Shown: positions 25,322 to 36,958 of the stretch, piece by piece
Layout: each line of letters starts with the position of its first letter
How positions within the stretch are numbered: position 1 is the first letter of the stretch
DNA from: Tieghemiomyces parasiticus
Taxonomy: Eukaryota > Kickxellomycota > Dimargaritomycetes > Dimargaritales > Dimargaritaceae
Direction: 5' to 3'
Assembly (NCBI GenBank): GCA_027575765.1
Contig: JANBPT010000010.1
Coordinates: forward strand, 79,221-143,220
DNA length: 64,000 nt
Notes under the pieces: model-generated
The model's database searches: none
What the model saw: the letters and a program-made list of their open reading frames with translations, nothing else
Told to the model about the DNA's origin: nothing
Position numbers and translations under genes: made by a program

Positions 25322-25802
25322 GCTTGTACGTTTTGGAGGATGTGAATGTGAATATGAGGGAGGCTGGACAGCGGACTTGTGAAAGCCAGGCCTAGATGGG
25401 CGGAGGCACGAGGTGAAGGTTGATGGAGTCTTATGGGACAAGCGTTAAACATCGGCCGACTGACCACGACGTTACAGGAATGGTCCTTATCCCCCTAAGG
25501 CTCCGACCAAGGCGGTCCCTCTGCGTTATGTGTCCTCCACACCAGCTTGGCGACACCTCGCGTCGCACCAAGTTGGCGATGGCGGGTCACGTGAAGCACT
25601 CTGTCTTCAGCACGGCCCCTTTACGTAAGGCATGCCTTCGTCGCAGCGAGGCCTGGCCAGGTGGATTTACCCCGGCCCCTAATGCTTCTCGCCCTCCATC
25701 GACCGAGAACTCACCGGGAACTTGCTCTGTGGTGTAGGGTTTATTGACATTAAATGCTTGGTACAGACCAGGCCCGTGGATGCCAGATTATCATCATACC
25801 GG
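25322..25802. other. Intergenic region TRS130 3' / PBN1 5'
   Basis: 481 nt between two same-strand genes, holding the PBN1 promoter. No gene supported. Confidence 0.45.
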
Positions 25803-28800
25803 CTAGATCGACTGGGTCACCGTGAGCACCCCATCCGCGGCCGGTACGACATGGACCTGGCTGTAGGGGTAATCCCGCTGAACGCGGATGGCTAATTGAG
25901 GGTGCGTGGCTGATACAAGGTCTACGAGGAAAGTAGGGAGTTGGAGGACGCCCGGGTGGAGCGGGATCAGGGTCAGCGACCGCGAGCAGTTAGCGGCGGG
26001 GGTTGCTGGCGGATTGCTATGTAAACTAGCGTCCTGGTCCTTAAACGTGAAGGTCTCGATCTTGGCACCAATCAGGAGCCAATCTTCCGGACGGTGGACA
26101 ATCTGGAGCCGGCAACGTAGGTCGACCGGTAGGTCGGGCAACGAAGTGGTAAGATGCAGGGTGACCTGGGCTGAGCAGGTCTGCTCCGTGTAGACGACGA
26201 ACGGCTGGTCCTCTTCGGTATCCCCAACGCCCCCTGCCACGTCCCGGTACCGATTATTACGAGGGTCCAGGGTAAGACGCACACTGGCGGTGACGTGGGC
26301 ATCCGGTGGGGTGTAGGAGCACTCGACCGTCATGGATGGCCCGATCGCCGTCGCCTCTGCATCCGTATCGTCGCTCGTGTCGGCGCGCAGGCGGTCGGTC
26401 AGCAAACCCGGCAGGCTGTTAAGGGTGCGGGCCACGCTGCCCAGCAGGCAATCCGTGAGTTTGGCGGTGTCGTAAGCGAGCGCCGCCCGAACAAACGGGA
26501 TCCGTAGGAGGGCAAGGGTATCAAAGGTGACGGGGGCGTTCGGGTCGTCCAGGAATTCTCCAAAGAGCGGGCGGCCCAGCACGAAGCCGTTCAGGTCCAC
26601 CATCACGGGCAGAAGGCGGGTCAGCAGGTCTAGGGCGAAGTAAGCGTGGCCCAACAGTCCGAGGGCTTTGAGCTCAGTTCGCAGTCGGTCTCCAGCCCAC
26701 TCGATGGCCAGGTCGAGAAGGGTACGGTAACGTACCGCGCAGTGAAGGGCGGCGTCTCGGACAGCTGGGGGTGCCAGTACCACGTCGAGGAGGGAGGCAG
26801 TTGGCGCCCCCCTGATACCGCTCGACGTCGGGTCCGCATGAGCGGCTGCCCCTACTAGCTGGTATACAAACGACGCCGTCTGCCCAGACATTAGGATTCG
26901 GCGAGAGCGAGAGTGGAGGCTGGCGATTCCGGTCTCCACTGTCCACAGCGAAGGGTCGGCCCTTGGATTGGGCCGCAGGTCAGTCCCTTCGATCCGCAAG
27001 GGGTGGCCGGAGGATGCTGTGGCCATGACACGTAGGAGGTCGCACGTCCCGTGCCGGTGGGCTACGAGCCGTAGGCTCAGCGCGGCGGACAGCGGTACTG
27101 AATGGACGAGACGTTGGATATGAGTGGTTGCGTGTGCTGCCTCATCAGCACCCAAGGGTGTCGGGGAGGGACGTGGTGCGGCATCTGGGGTCTCGGATAT
27201 CGCCAACGGCATCAGCTGGTACCGGGCATGAGTCGCCCAACGGATGGGCTGGTCGGTCGTCAGGGAACTGTCGGACCCGGCCCGAAAGTTAATGGTGAGC
27301 CGCTCGTGGGGGGTCAGGGCCGGCAGGGTGATGTGGCCGTAATCATTTCGAGCCAACTCGACCACCCGGGAGGGCCCAGACTCGTCGCTGCGCGGAGTCA
27401 GCTCTGCACGGATGGTGGCGGCCAACGTCGCGTTGGTTGCAGTGGCCTCCGGGAACCGACCCGTGGCCGCGTCGATATACTGGATGCTGGAGGGAGGCGG
27501 GAGGTCCTTTTCCTGGGTTATGGCATTGAAGGTCGGCGCCCGAAGATCGATACAGACAGTGGCTACCTCTGTGGTTGCGTCCGAGCGGGAAGCAGCGCCT
27601 GGGAATGACGGCGGGGGGCCGGCCGAATCGCCAGGGAGGATGAGAAGTGTACCCCCGCGGATACCTGTGGACGTTGCCGTGAGGGTTGCGGTGAAGACGG
27701 GAGGGTTCCAGGCCGGAGACCCGGCCCACCGGACGGCCGTCTGCCGCACGGTGAGGAGAGGCACGCGCGGGTGTGCGTCAATTCGCAGGACGCATTTGGG
27801 GGTTCGTTGGAGGAGCGGGTACGTAAATCGGGCGCGGCCTAGGGTGAGTTCAGCGTTTTCGGCGGCATAAATTCCTGGAATAGAGTCCGGGGTGATAAGG
27901 TGGACATGGTTGGGACCCGGAAGGAGGTCGAGCACGTTGGGCGATGCCGAATCAGCAGGTGGCGCGCCAAACCAGAGGTCGTGGCCGGTGTCGCCGCCCA
28001 CTAGGCGGATGCGCAGGTCGGCGGCGGATACGGCACAGGACAGCCGGTTATCTAAGTGAATGGTCAGTCCGAGCTGGGTGGCCGTAGCAAACGTGGCCAC
28101 GACGCGGAGTCTAAAGAGTGGTGAGGCCCGCCAGTGGAGTGGGGTCGGGAGCCGGGTGGCGCAGTTAGCGAGGGCGAGCCCATAGTGAAGGCGTTCGCTT
28201 GGCTGGAGGTCGACGTCTGGGTCGCTAAGCAGGCCGTGGTATGTACGGAATAGGTCTGGCCAGCGGTTCAACTTCTGCAGGCACACGGCCTGAAGCTGGA
28301 GGAAGGTACTGAGCAATGGTGAGGCCGGTGGGTAGGTTATGCAAGGCGGGAGGAGGGTGGCATAGATGGCGGTTGCCTCCGCGAAGGCGCCCCTGTGCAG
28401 ATAGAGGTTGGCCAGACTGCTACGTAAGACCTGGGCAAACCTTGGACGGCGGCAATCCTCGTAGTAGCGAATGGCCTTATTGGTTACCGCCGCGTAGAGC
28501 TGGTCAAAGTGGACGTGGTTCTCGAGACCGTGGACCAGTTCCGGGCTGGTGACCACCGCGCGGTCGGCCTCGGTGGCGGACTCAACGGCCGCAAGGGTCG
28601 ATACCAGGTTGGGAGGGTTTCCTGTCTGGGACAAGTTATCGGACGACGGCGGCCGGTTCGGGGCGCGTTTCTCTAGCAGCAAGGTAGGGTCGAGGGATCG
28701 GGGTAGAGCGCCGAAGAGGACCCCTAGCTTGTCGAGCTGGATACGGGCATTGCCCAATAGTTCGGCCTTCATAGCGGCGATCTCGGCCGAATCGTGCGTT

Positions 28801-30308
28801 TCCGTGTGCACCGGGTCGGTTGGGATGGACTCGCACACATCCACCACGTTCTTGCAGGTGGCGAAGGTCCAAGCGGTGAGGAACGCTGGGGACAGCCCCT
28901 TCTCGAACTCACGCATGGCCAGCTTGAAGCTAGGCACGAACCGGCGCGCCCGCTCCAGGAACTCGCGGATCTTTAGCAGCTGGATGAGCAGCTGACACTG
29001 GCGGCCGAAGAGATACATGCGAAAGTCGAACACGGTGATGTTGTTCTGCAAGATGAGCTCGCGGTAGGGCTTCTTGTCGAAATTGAGTAGGTTGGTATCG
29101 TCGTCCCCCGGGGTAGTGCCCCCGAAGCTGGTGAACCAGCTGAGCGCTCGGTCTTTGAGCAGCTGAAAGAAGGACGCCTCTAGCTCATCGTACTGCTTGA
29201 GGGCTTCCTCGTGCATATTCATGGCCTGGTAGCAGCGCACGAGTTTCTCTTTAAGCAAAAAAAACGTGCAGTAGTTCCACCCGGGCATCATCCGCTGGGC
29301 GTCCAATCGCCGTACGTCCTCCTCGTAGTGGGCGACGTGGTGGTCGAATCCCTGCACCACGCATTCCTTGATTCGGGTAAACAATTCGTTCCAGGCCTCT
29401 ACGTCCCGGCGGCCTGCCGCGGCCAGGTTGAGGGTCAGGACACGATGGTCCTCGCGTTTGAGGGTGAAGTCTGACCGGATCTTGTCGGCCATCGAGGCGC
29501 TGCGTGTAAATAGTTTGGCGGACTGTCGTGGCGCGGCCTCAGTGTGCCGCCGGGTCACATGGACTATGAGCCATTCCTGATCCTTGCGCCCAGTGACCAC
29601 GTTAAGCCATTTCTGAATGCATTCCCGGCCGAGCCGTTTATAGGTATCCGTGTCCTAGTTTCCGTGCAGTGAACAATATAGGGTGCAGGATTAGAGCCAA
29701 GTAGGTAGGACGGTAAGGCAGGTGGTATAACATTAAGTGGGTAGCCGTCAATCGGTGCCTGCCTCCCCTTATTAATACACACTGAATCAGCCCACGCAGG
29801 TCGTCGGTACGGTATAGGGGAGGTTAGACGAGGCGCTGCCTGCTAAGCCACGTACCTCGCACTGGCTAAAGTAGATGTTCAGGAAGGGTTCCGTGGCCAG
29901 TAGACTAGGTACCGTGCCGGCTCGTTGCTCATCGGCAGCGAAAGGTATAAGGTCGACGGCCAGAACAGGTATGAACTTGAGTGGCACTCGCTGGGCAGAC
30001 CGGCAGATAACGTGCCGCAAAGGCGTAAAGGATAAGAACTCGTCCTTTATGGAGGGCCAAACCCGGAAGTCATCCTGGTCTGGGGCGGAGTGGGGGCGGA
30101 GGTAGAGTGAAATGAGGACATGCGCTCCGCAATAAGTCAGTTACAGCGGCGGAAGGGCGGGTTGACCCAGCGGCCACTGGGTTTGGTCCTTACACGAAGG
30201 GAAGGTGCAACCCGCGGCGTGTATGTCTGCCACCTGGGAGGCATAATGAGCAAGGACACAGAGTAACTTACAGGTTATTACAACGCGTTCCTGGTTAGAT
30301 GGCTCCAT
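25803..30308 (-). CDS. TRS130: TRAPPII complex subunit TRS130 / TRAPPC10
   Basis: Large subunit specific to TRAPPII, the exchange factor for Ypt31/32 (Rab11) at the late Golgi. Three exons: 30308-30272, 30079-29856 and 29654-25803, total 1370 residues (human TRAPPC10 1259, yeast Trs130 1102). The 37-nt first exon codes MEPSNQERVVIT, then GTAAGT. Exon 2 gives YQDDFRVWPSIKDEFL and PFLNIYFSQCE. Exon 3 starts DTDTYKRLGRECIQKWLN, followed by DQEWLIVHVTR. Both junctions match the TRAPPC10 N-terminus in order and spacing. Further marks are SMADKIRSDF, MMPGWNYCTFFLLKEKL and the ALKQYDELEA helix pair. The C-terminal 900 residues are beta-rich, as in other TRAPPC10 proteins, and finish with VVPAADGVLTVTQSI. 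The gene is divergent from CCE1. Confidence 0.92.
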
Positions 30309-30855
30309 CGAGCGGCGGATGGTGTATCTTAATGTACAAGGGGATAATAGGCCAGAGTGGAATGAACGAGTACAGATGTGTAAGGTCGGGGTCGCGATGA
30401 GCTCCGCGTGCGACCGCCCATGGAATTAAGTGCACCAGGACCAGAAGTGGGTTGGACTGGCAGTACTTCCAACCATGGTTTGCCTCCCACCTCTCCCTGT
30501 GAGGCCTTCGTGGTTCTGCCGCCTGGACACTTCCCTCGTGGCTAAGGGGCCCAGAGTGCCGGTGGACCAGGTGGGCGGAGACTGAACCTCTGGACCTAAA
30601 ACGCTCTGAGGTGGTTGAATTTCACCCCTCATTGGGCGCATGGGTCCCACAGCGACCTGCCAACGGGCCCCAGGGCGTCGTTCAGCGGTGCGCAAGTAAC
30701 ACCGTGACTACAACCGGTACCGCTGTAGCAGTTGTAGTCCTTGCGCGGTATTTAATATTTTTGGTATGCCCATTCTTCCCGATCCCCCAACTTCGACGAC
30801 CCCGGCCTCTTATTGTCACTTCGTTAGACCCCGCTCGTGGAATCCTCACTCGAGT
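30309..30855. promoter_or_regulatory. Divergent promoter TRS130 / CCE1
   Basis: 547 nt between two divergent starts. A TATTTAATATTTTT patch at 30749-30762 lies about 95 nt before the CCE1 ATG and may act as its TATA region. Confidence 0.4.
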
Positions 30856-32226
30856 ATGCTGATTCGTGGATTGGCGCGCCACCCCCCTGGCCCCACCATT
30901 GCCCCTCTGAGGCCCATGGTGACGCCGTATCGAACCTTACGCAGCTCCGCCTCGTCCTATCACCGGGGGAAGCCCGCAACAGCTAAGTCTCCGCCGGCCC
31001 CAACGACTTCGGCTACCCTTCAGTCACTTGAAGATGCCGGGCAACGGTAAGTGACGATGGAAGTTAGCACCGCGTTTTTTAATATCATTTTGCGTCACTG
31101 GCGGTCTGTTAACCTCCCGCCCTTAACGGTATTGGGCTATCCGGTACCTCCACACACTCATACATCTTCCCATTACTTTCACAACACTAGCCTATTCAAG
31201 CTCAAGGCGAGCGAGCTTAAGGAGAAGCTCCAGACTTGTGGCCTCGGCACGGTCGGGTCGAAGTCCGTTTTGGTCGAGCGTCTGCTCACGACGTTACAGC
31301 CCTCGAGCCTCGATACCAGCACCCAACCCTCTGTCCCTAAACAACCTCGAGACGAAATCGTCGTCTCTATCGACATTGGTTTCCGCAACCTGGCCTACGC
31401 AGTGGTTTCTACCCAGCGCGGACTGACCGCGTGGCGCACGGTCGACCTCGCCGAGGACCTCGAGGTGTCCGGTCTGATCCAGAGCCCCTGGGCGACCGCC
31501 CAGGTTGTCCAGAACTTTGTTCATCGCGTTCTGCCTACTCCTGCTCAAATGCTACGTGAGGCCTCACGGGTAGTCTACATCATAGAACGCCAGCGGTTCC
31601 GTACTGTTGGTTTTGAACAAATTCCAGATGCCGTACTCTTTATCAACTTAATTGAACCGCTTATCTACGCCAACCTGATCAACCTCGGCGCCCGGCCCGC
31701 CCCCGCTCTCACCTACGCGCACCTAGGGGAATCTCCACTGTCACTGGCCGGGGTGGACCCCACCTTGGCCGCCCCCGTGACCACACCAGGCGATCCTCGG
31801 CAGGGGGCTTTTGTCCACCCGGTCAACCCGGCTACCGTATCGTCCTTCTTCAACCTGAACCAACGCGCCGAAGCTATTCTTGCTGAGCGGGTCGAAAAGC
31901 GCAAGCCCAGCGGTAAAGCCGTGACCACTTCGGGCAGCAAGGCACGGAGTAAGTTAGCCAAGAAGAAGGCCAGCATCCAGCTCATCACCGAGTACGTCGA
32001 TCAGGTCAATCAAGGTCCCACCATCCTGACCGACCCGCGCGCCGTGTGGACCGCCGGGACACGGGACGTACCTTTACTGCCCATCAGCCCCGCCCTTGAG
32101 CAAGGTTTCCGTGATTCACGCAAAAAAGATGATATGACCGACTGTCTTCTACAGGCTCTGGCCTGGCTGGCCTGGCAGTCCGCCCGGGACGCTGAGTCTC
32201 AGGGCCTATTCGGTACGAAGCAGTAG
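30856..32226 (+). CDS. CCE1: Mitochondrial Holliday-junction resolvase CCE1/YDC2 with SAP domain
   Basis: Structure-specific endonuclease that resolves four-way junctions in mitochondrial DNA. Two exons, 30856-31046 and 31191-32226, 408 residues. Exon 1 encodes an Arg/Ser-rich presequence (MLIRGLARHPPGP, YRTLRSSASSYHRG). Next comes a SAP-type DNA-binding motif (LKASELKEKLQTCGLG, GSKSVLVERLL). The RNase H-like core has the three acidic positions: Asp in VSIDIGFRNLAYA, Glu in YIIERQRFRT, and the Asp pair in KKDDMTDCLLQALAW. The basic stretch KARSKLAKKKASIQL before the last motif is typical of the family. Donor GTAAGT and acceptor ACTAG restore QRLFKLK across the junction. Cleavage of the presequence is not predicted exactly. 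Confidence 0.93.
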
Positions 32227-32289
32227 TCGTCGGTTGACCTTCACAAACCGTCTCGCCATTAGAATGGACCTGGTACAGATACTGCATCA

Positions 32290-33700
32290 AGTTTATGTTT
32301 TCTCAAATCTAAATCGCGTTTATTTAATATAGTTCCCATCACTCTGTACCGTTCGGCGAGCCCTTTCTATCCCGCTTGCATAGCAGGCTCTATAGTCATT
32401 TGGCTGGAGCCTGGCTAACTGCAATTGCCAGGCGTCCACGGCCGCCTCCACTGTGCTGAACTTCTTGCCCCTCAGCCGCTGTTTGACATTCCTGAACAGC
32501 CAGAAGTCGCAGGGGGCAAGATCAGGACTGTAAGGAGGGGCTGGCAAAAGTTTGAGCTTAGAGGCGGAAAGGTAGGCCTGGGTAGCTGCAGCACAATGGG
32601 GTAGTGGATTATCATGGTGAAGCCGCAGGGGGCGACGGTCCAGACTTCCACGTGCCTCCACCCAGGCCTGGACCATGGGCTCCAGCCCGTACTCTACATA
32701 GAGTTCGGCAGAGACCTTGACACCAGGGAACTTGACACTCAGGTGTAATAGGCCACGCCTGGTGAAATATATGGTCAGCACCACCTTGGGTGTGGCATGG
32801 CCTCAGTGGGTCTCAGTTGGGATAGGGCCACCTTTAGGGCACTGCCTCTAGCGACTAGAACTAGCAGGGGGATCATAAAGGTACACCCAAGTCTCGTTGC
32901 CTGTGACAATGGAGTCCAGCAGGTAGTCACTGGCCCCATCAAATTTCTCCAGGAACTTAGCGGCAAAACGTACCCGGTTGTGGCGCTGGTTGTCGGTGAG
33001 GTTGTGGGGGATCCAGCAATTGAAATAGCTGTGCAACCCCAGGTCCCTGTGCAGGACTCTGCGCATGGTACTAGGGGAAGTATGGCAGGCCCAGGCCAGC
33101 TGCTCAACAGTAAGTCGAGGGTCTTCCTCCAGCCGTCTCCGGATCATGTCCCCATAATATCCGCCAATGTCATCTGATGGGCAACCAGAACGAGGGTCGG
33201 CTTCAAAAGAGTGATGGCCTGTGTGAAAGCGAGCCAGCCACCTGTAGATGGTGGAGTAGCTAGGGGCAGCCAGGCTCAGCTTGGAAGTCAAAACATTAAA
33301 AGTATCATCTGCCTTGTGGACCTCCAGATAGTAATTCTAAATAAGGACCCATACATCACGCCTGGTTAACTTGGGTGGAGTGAGGGAGGGGCTTTGAAAA
33401 GTAGACATGATGGATGGTTAAAAAAGCAAGCTGTGAAGTCAAAAATGGTTCAACCCTGGAGCGGTTAATACCAATGGATTTGGCATTGTTAACTCTCCTA
33501 GGTTTCATCCAAAACACTGCTATCTGAGACCTCCTGCTCATAATCCTCACGAAATTTGGTAGCATCTGTAATGGTGTCCCCCTTTATAGCCCCAGCAGCA
33601 GTTTTCCATATTGGGCTACGTTCAATAAGAGCCATTTTCGGAAGTGAACTTAGCGTCCATTAATCCCATAGCGGTTACCCATTCAGGTAATTTTCAAATT
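32290..33700 (-). mobile_element. Degenerate mariner-family element (borders uncertain)
   Basis: The 3' intergenic space between convergent CCE1 and MDV1 is occupied by a Tc1/mariner-superfamily element, identified by its transposase relic. I could not find convincing terminal inverted repeats or the TA duplication, so the borders given are approximate. The DNA has visibly fewer CpG dinucleotides than the flanking genes. Confidence 0.6.
32320..33408 (-). pseudogene. Mariner (D,D34D) transposase pseudogene
   Basis: From ATG 33408 to the stop at 32320 one frame stays in register over 363 codons, the normal length of a mariner transposase, but it is broken by three nonsense codons: TAG at 33339-33337, TAG at 32850-32848 and TGA at 32805-32803. 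The N-terminal DNA-binding half shows STIYRWLARFHTG. The catalytic half shows TGNETWVYLYDP, LHHDNPLPHCA and YSPDLAPCDFWLF. The last two acidic residues are separated by 34 residues, which defines the mariner D34D type. The first catalytic Asp (normally TGDE) is Asn here, so the enzyme would be inactive even without the stops. No frameshift was found. It lies in a harmless position between two convergent genes. Confidence 0.9.
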
Positions 33701-33836
33701 GTATTCAATGTATATAGAAAAGAGTAGCCTCACGAAGTCGGCAGTGACGCAGGTCAAAGCAGGGGAAGAGCGAAGGTATCATCAACCATCAGGAAGCCAC
33801 CTTCCTCCAACACAAAACACGCTTCCGAATGCCCGT

Positions 33837-36348
33837 CTAGAGCAACCAACGGTTGACGACCCCATCTTGGCCGGCGCACAGCAGCGCCGTTGTCGCCCAC
33901 GCCTCGGCGGGATTCTCATCATCGACGGGCACGAATCGCAAGGCGGTGAGGGGCATCGAATGGGCGCGGAGGGAGGACCGTTGGAAAGTACGGATGTTGT
34001 ACAGGTGAAGGGTTGGATCGCTGGCAGTGAAGGCTGCAATCCGCTCGCCGTCGAAATCTATGCCGTGGACAGGTTGGGCGTGTTCGAGCTGTTCAACAGC
34101 CTTCCCCACACGCATATCCCACAGTCTCACAGTTCGGTCGAGGGACCCACTCACCACGTAGGCGTCGTTGAAGGTTAGACTGGCGATGGGTGCCGTGTGA
34201 CCAAACAGGGACCGGTGGCTCTGGGCCGTCCGGAGGTCCCACATGCGGATAATACCGTCCACCGTGCCTGTGGCCAGGGCGAACTGGTAAAATTGGAGGT
34301 CACCGATGAACCCGGCAACACCTAAATTATCCCCGCGGGGGTCAAATCGCTCGGCGCCGGCGAAACTCATGGCGCCGGCCTGCATCGACCACTGCACAGG
34401 GACCGTACGGATCTCTTGACCCGTCGTCAGGTCCCAATACTTAACGGTCCGGTCGGCAGACCCGGACACGAGGCGGTCGTCGGTGGCCTGTAGGCAGGTG
34501 ATGGCGCCGTGGTGACCCGTGAGCCGATGCACGAGGGCGGCATCGGAAGCTCGGGTGACTGGGGCGGCCGACCCTAGTCGTACTCCCTCTGTGGTCAGTG
34601 CGGTCGGTGGCAAGGGAGGCGACGACACGGAGTCATTCAAGGATAATACGTCCGGGTGATCAACGGCCGACCCGTTTGAGGGCTGTGGGGTTGGTGACGA
34701 CGACCCGTCGTGGAAAACATTTTCCAGGGATGATCGGGCGCGCGATAGCGACAGTCGGATTGTACGTGGGGCATTGGCCGAAGTGAATGAGTCGCGCAGG
34801 TTGCGGATGAACCCGCGACCGTCATCATCTTCGTCGGAAACGACGGATTCCTCTTCCTCCGATTCGACCAGCGGGTGCTGGATAGTCTGCAGGCGGTCCA
34901 GGTCCCAAACCAACAGAGTGGAATCTAGCGACCCGGTCACAGCCCAGGACCCCAGCAATTGGACGCTGCGTACGACGTCCTGGTGGGCATCGAGTTTCAA
35001 TCGGCAATTACGCGTATCCAAAGTGCGGGTAGAGTCCAGGTCCCAGACGCGGGCGGTGGTATCAGTGGACCCGGTGAGCAGGTGGCGGCTCGCTGGGTCA
35101 AAGTCGAGAGCGGTGACGGTACTGCCGTGGGTGGTCAGCTGCTGCGTTAGCGTGGGTACCGCCGGGCGGTCACGGTAGGCGATGCTTGAAATGTCACTCT
35201 GGGGAGTAGACAGATGTGACCTGGGGGCGCCGGCCAGGGGTGAACGCCGGTCGGGTAAGGCCGCGGGGCCTGGGGTGCGCTGGGTGGCCAGAATATCGCG
35301 TTGTGATACCAGCCGTTCGAGGTCGCTATCGAGCTGGCCGAGTTCCTCCAGGAGGTCACGCTAATATAAGATAAGGTGTAGACGGAAGGGTATGGGCAAG
35401 AGGGCGGTGTAAGAAACTGGATCAGCAACAACGATATACGTACACCATGCAGGGTAATCTACCAGTACATATGCTCGCTGGAACACTCTACCCATTGCCA
35501 CTTACCCGGCGGTTCTCCAAGTCTTGAATCTGCTGTGTCAGCCGCACCACCTCCCGCTTGGGGTCGGCGGCATCGAATACCTCCATGACGGACCGGCGGC
35601 GGGGCCGGGCCCGAGAATTCGACGTCGTCGCGGCCCCGCCAGCATTGTCCGGTAACGAACTCCGCTTGTCTCTACGCGTAAAGAACCGACTCAAGCGGCT
35701 CTTGATAGTTGCCGGCGGCGACGGGGAATCGGGCTGAGGAAGCGGGGACGGGATCCTCTCTTCAATTCGGGCATTGCGACCGCGTCGGGTCGTAGACGTC
35801 GCCGAGGGCCCGTTCGAGTGTGCTGTACCGTGACGGTGGTTGTCTCGGGAGTCCGCGGCCGAGAAGTTAGCAAAGAGGGACGGCGCATTGGCTTCCGCGG
35901 GGTCAGCGGGTTCCTCGAACCCGTACCTTAAAGTATATTCGACGGCTTCGGGGATCGGAATCCCCGACGCTGACGACGAGGAAATGCCACCACCGCCGCT
36001 GCGTAGGGGCCCGCCGCTGGCAAAGTGGAGGATGGATTGAGTCAGCCGGCTTGTCAGAATACCTGGGCCGCGGAATATCTGACTGAATAGTGAAGGGTGG
36101 TACGGTGTGTTACGGGTTAAAACCCCTGCCTGGGCGCGGAGGGCGTTGCGGGCGTTGAGCGACCGGGAGGCTTCGGACTCGGCGGAATCGGGAGTGAAGT
36201 TGGCGGTCGTCGAGGCCTGAGCGGTCACGATCAATGCTGGTCCAGCCCGTAAGTTAGGGAAAGGAACGTCAGGCTCCGGGCTCGACCCGCGACTGCCGGA
36301 TCGAGGGCCGTGGGACGACCCGGGTATCGCTTGGTGTGCGGCTGCCAT
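33837..36348 (-). CDS. MDV1: Mitochondrial division protein, MDV1/CAF4-like WD-repeat adaptor
   Basis: Adaptor that links the tail-anchored receptor Fis1 to the dynamin Dnm1 at mitochondrial fission sites. Two exons, 36348-35506 and 35360-33837, 788 residues. The N-terminal third is disordered with a more ordered segment (SLFSQIFRGPGILTSRLTQS) where fungal Mdv1 proteins bind Fis1. A coiled coil spans the intron: EVVRLTQQIQDLENRR then RDLLEELGQLDSDLERLVSQ. The C-terminal half is a WD40 propeller with repeats such as HLLTGSTDTTARVWDLDS, WAVTGSLDSTLLVWDLD, RLVSGSADRTVKYWDLTTG, YVVSGSLDRTVRLWDMRVG and a last blade ending RWLL. An acidic/Ser-rich loop of about 150 residues interrupts the propeller after the second blade. 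CAF4 is a close alternative name; both share this architecture. ATG 36348 was chosen over an upstream TTG. Confidence 0.87.
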
Positions 36349-36958
36349 GGCACGGAGCAATCGAAGGACGCCCAGGGATGGATTAATACTCTAATAATAA
36401 TAACCAGTAACTGACAAAGGGGGCAGCGGTAGGTTCGGAATGAGTGGGTGGGTCTAGTAGCAATGCAAATGTCAGGACCACGCACGGGTTGGTCATCCTC
36501 AACTACCAGACTAGAGGAACCTATTCCGAATACAATCGGTGGCACTCGCCTGGTAGAGCCTGCCTTTCCATGGGCGCCACTTCCAGGGATATGACTACGT
36601 ATTGGCTCCACCCTTCCCACTGGTTATTGGGCACCAGGCACATGCTAGACCCCATGCCTTTGGGACCGGCCCCAGGCAACTTCCTCCTTAAGTTGAGCAG
36701 TACCTTGCGCTGGTTGAACTTCGGAGAAAAAAAAGCTGACACGAGAAGGGGTGTGTGTGTGTGTGCTGACTAACCTCTCCCTTCATCCGTCACTTCTACG
36801 GTCATACATCTCAACAGTGAAATTTCTATGTAGTTTTATTCGGAACTCTTGACCATATCGGGAGCTCCAAGTCGGAAATTATGTAGGAGGACAAGGTATC
36901 CAAGGTCAACTGGTCACTCCGTAAGCGCAAAAAGAATCGTCACCGCAACCAGCTTGGT
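36349..36958. other. Intergenic region SDH1 3' / MDV1 5' with (GT)n
   Basis: 610 nt between two same-strand genes. It contains a short (GT)8-like microsatellite at about 36751-36766. No gene supported. Confidence 0.45.

Noticed and set aside
32227..33836. Terminal inverted repeats and TA duplication for the mariner element
   Set aside because: Weak similarity of ATTAGAATGGAC near 32258 to the reverse complement near 33663 is too short and gapped to claim as termini.
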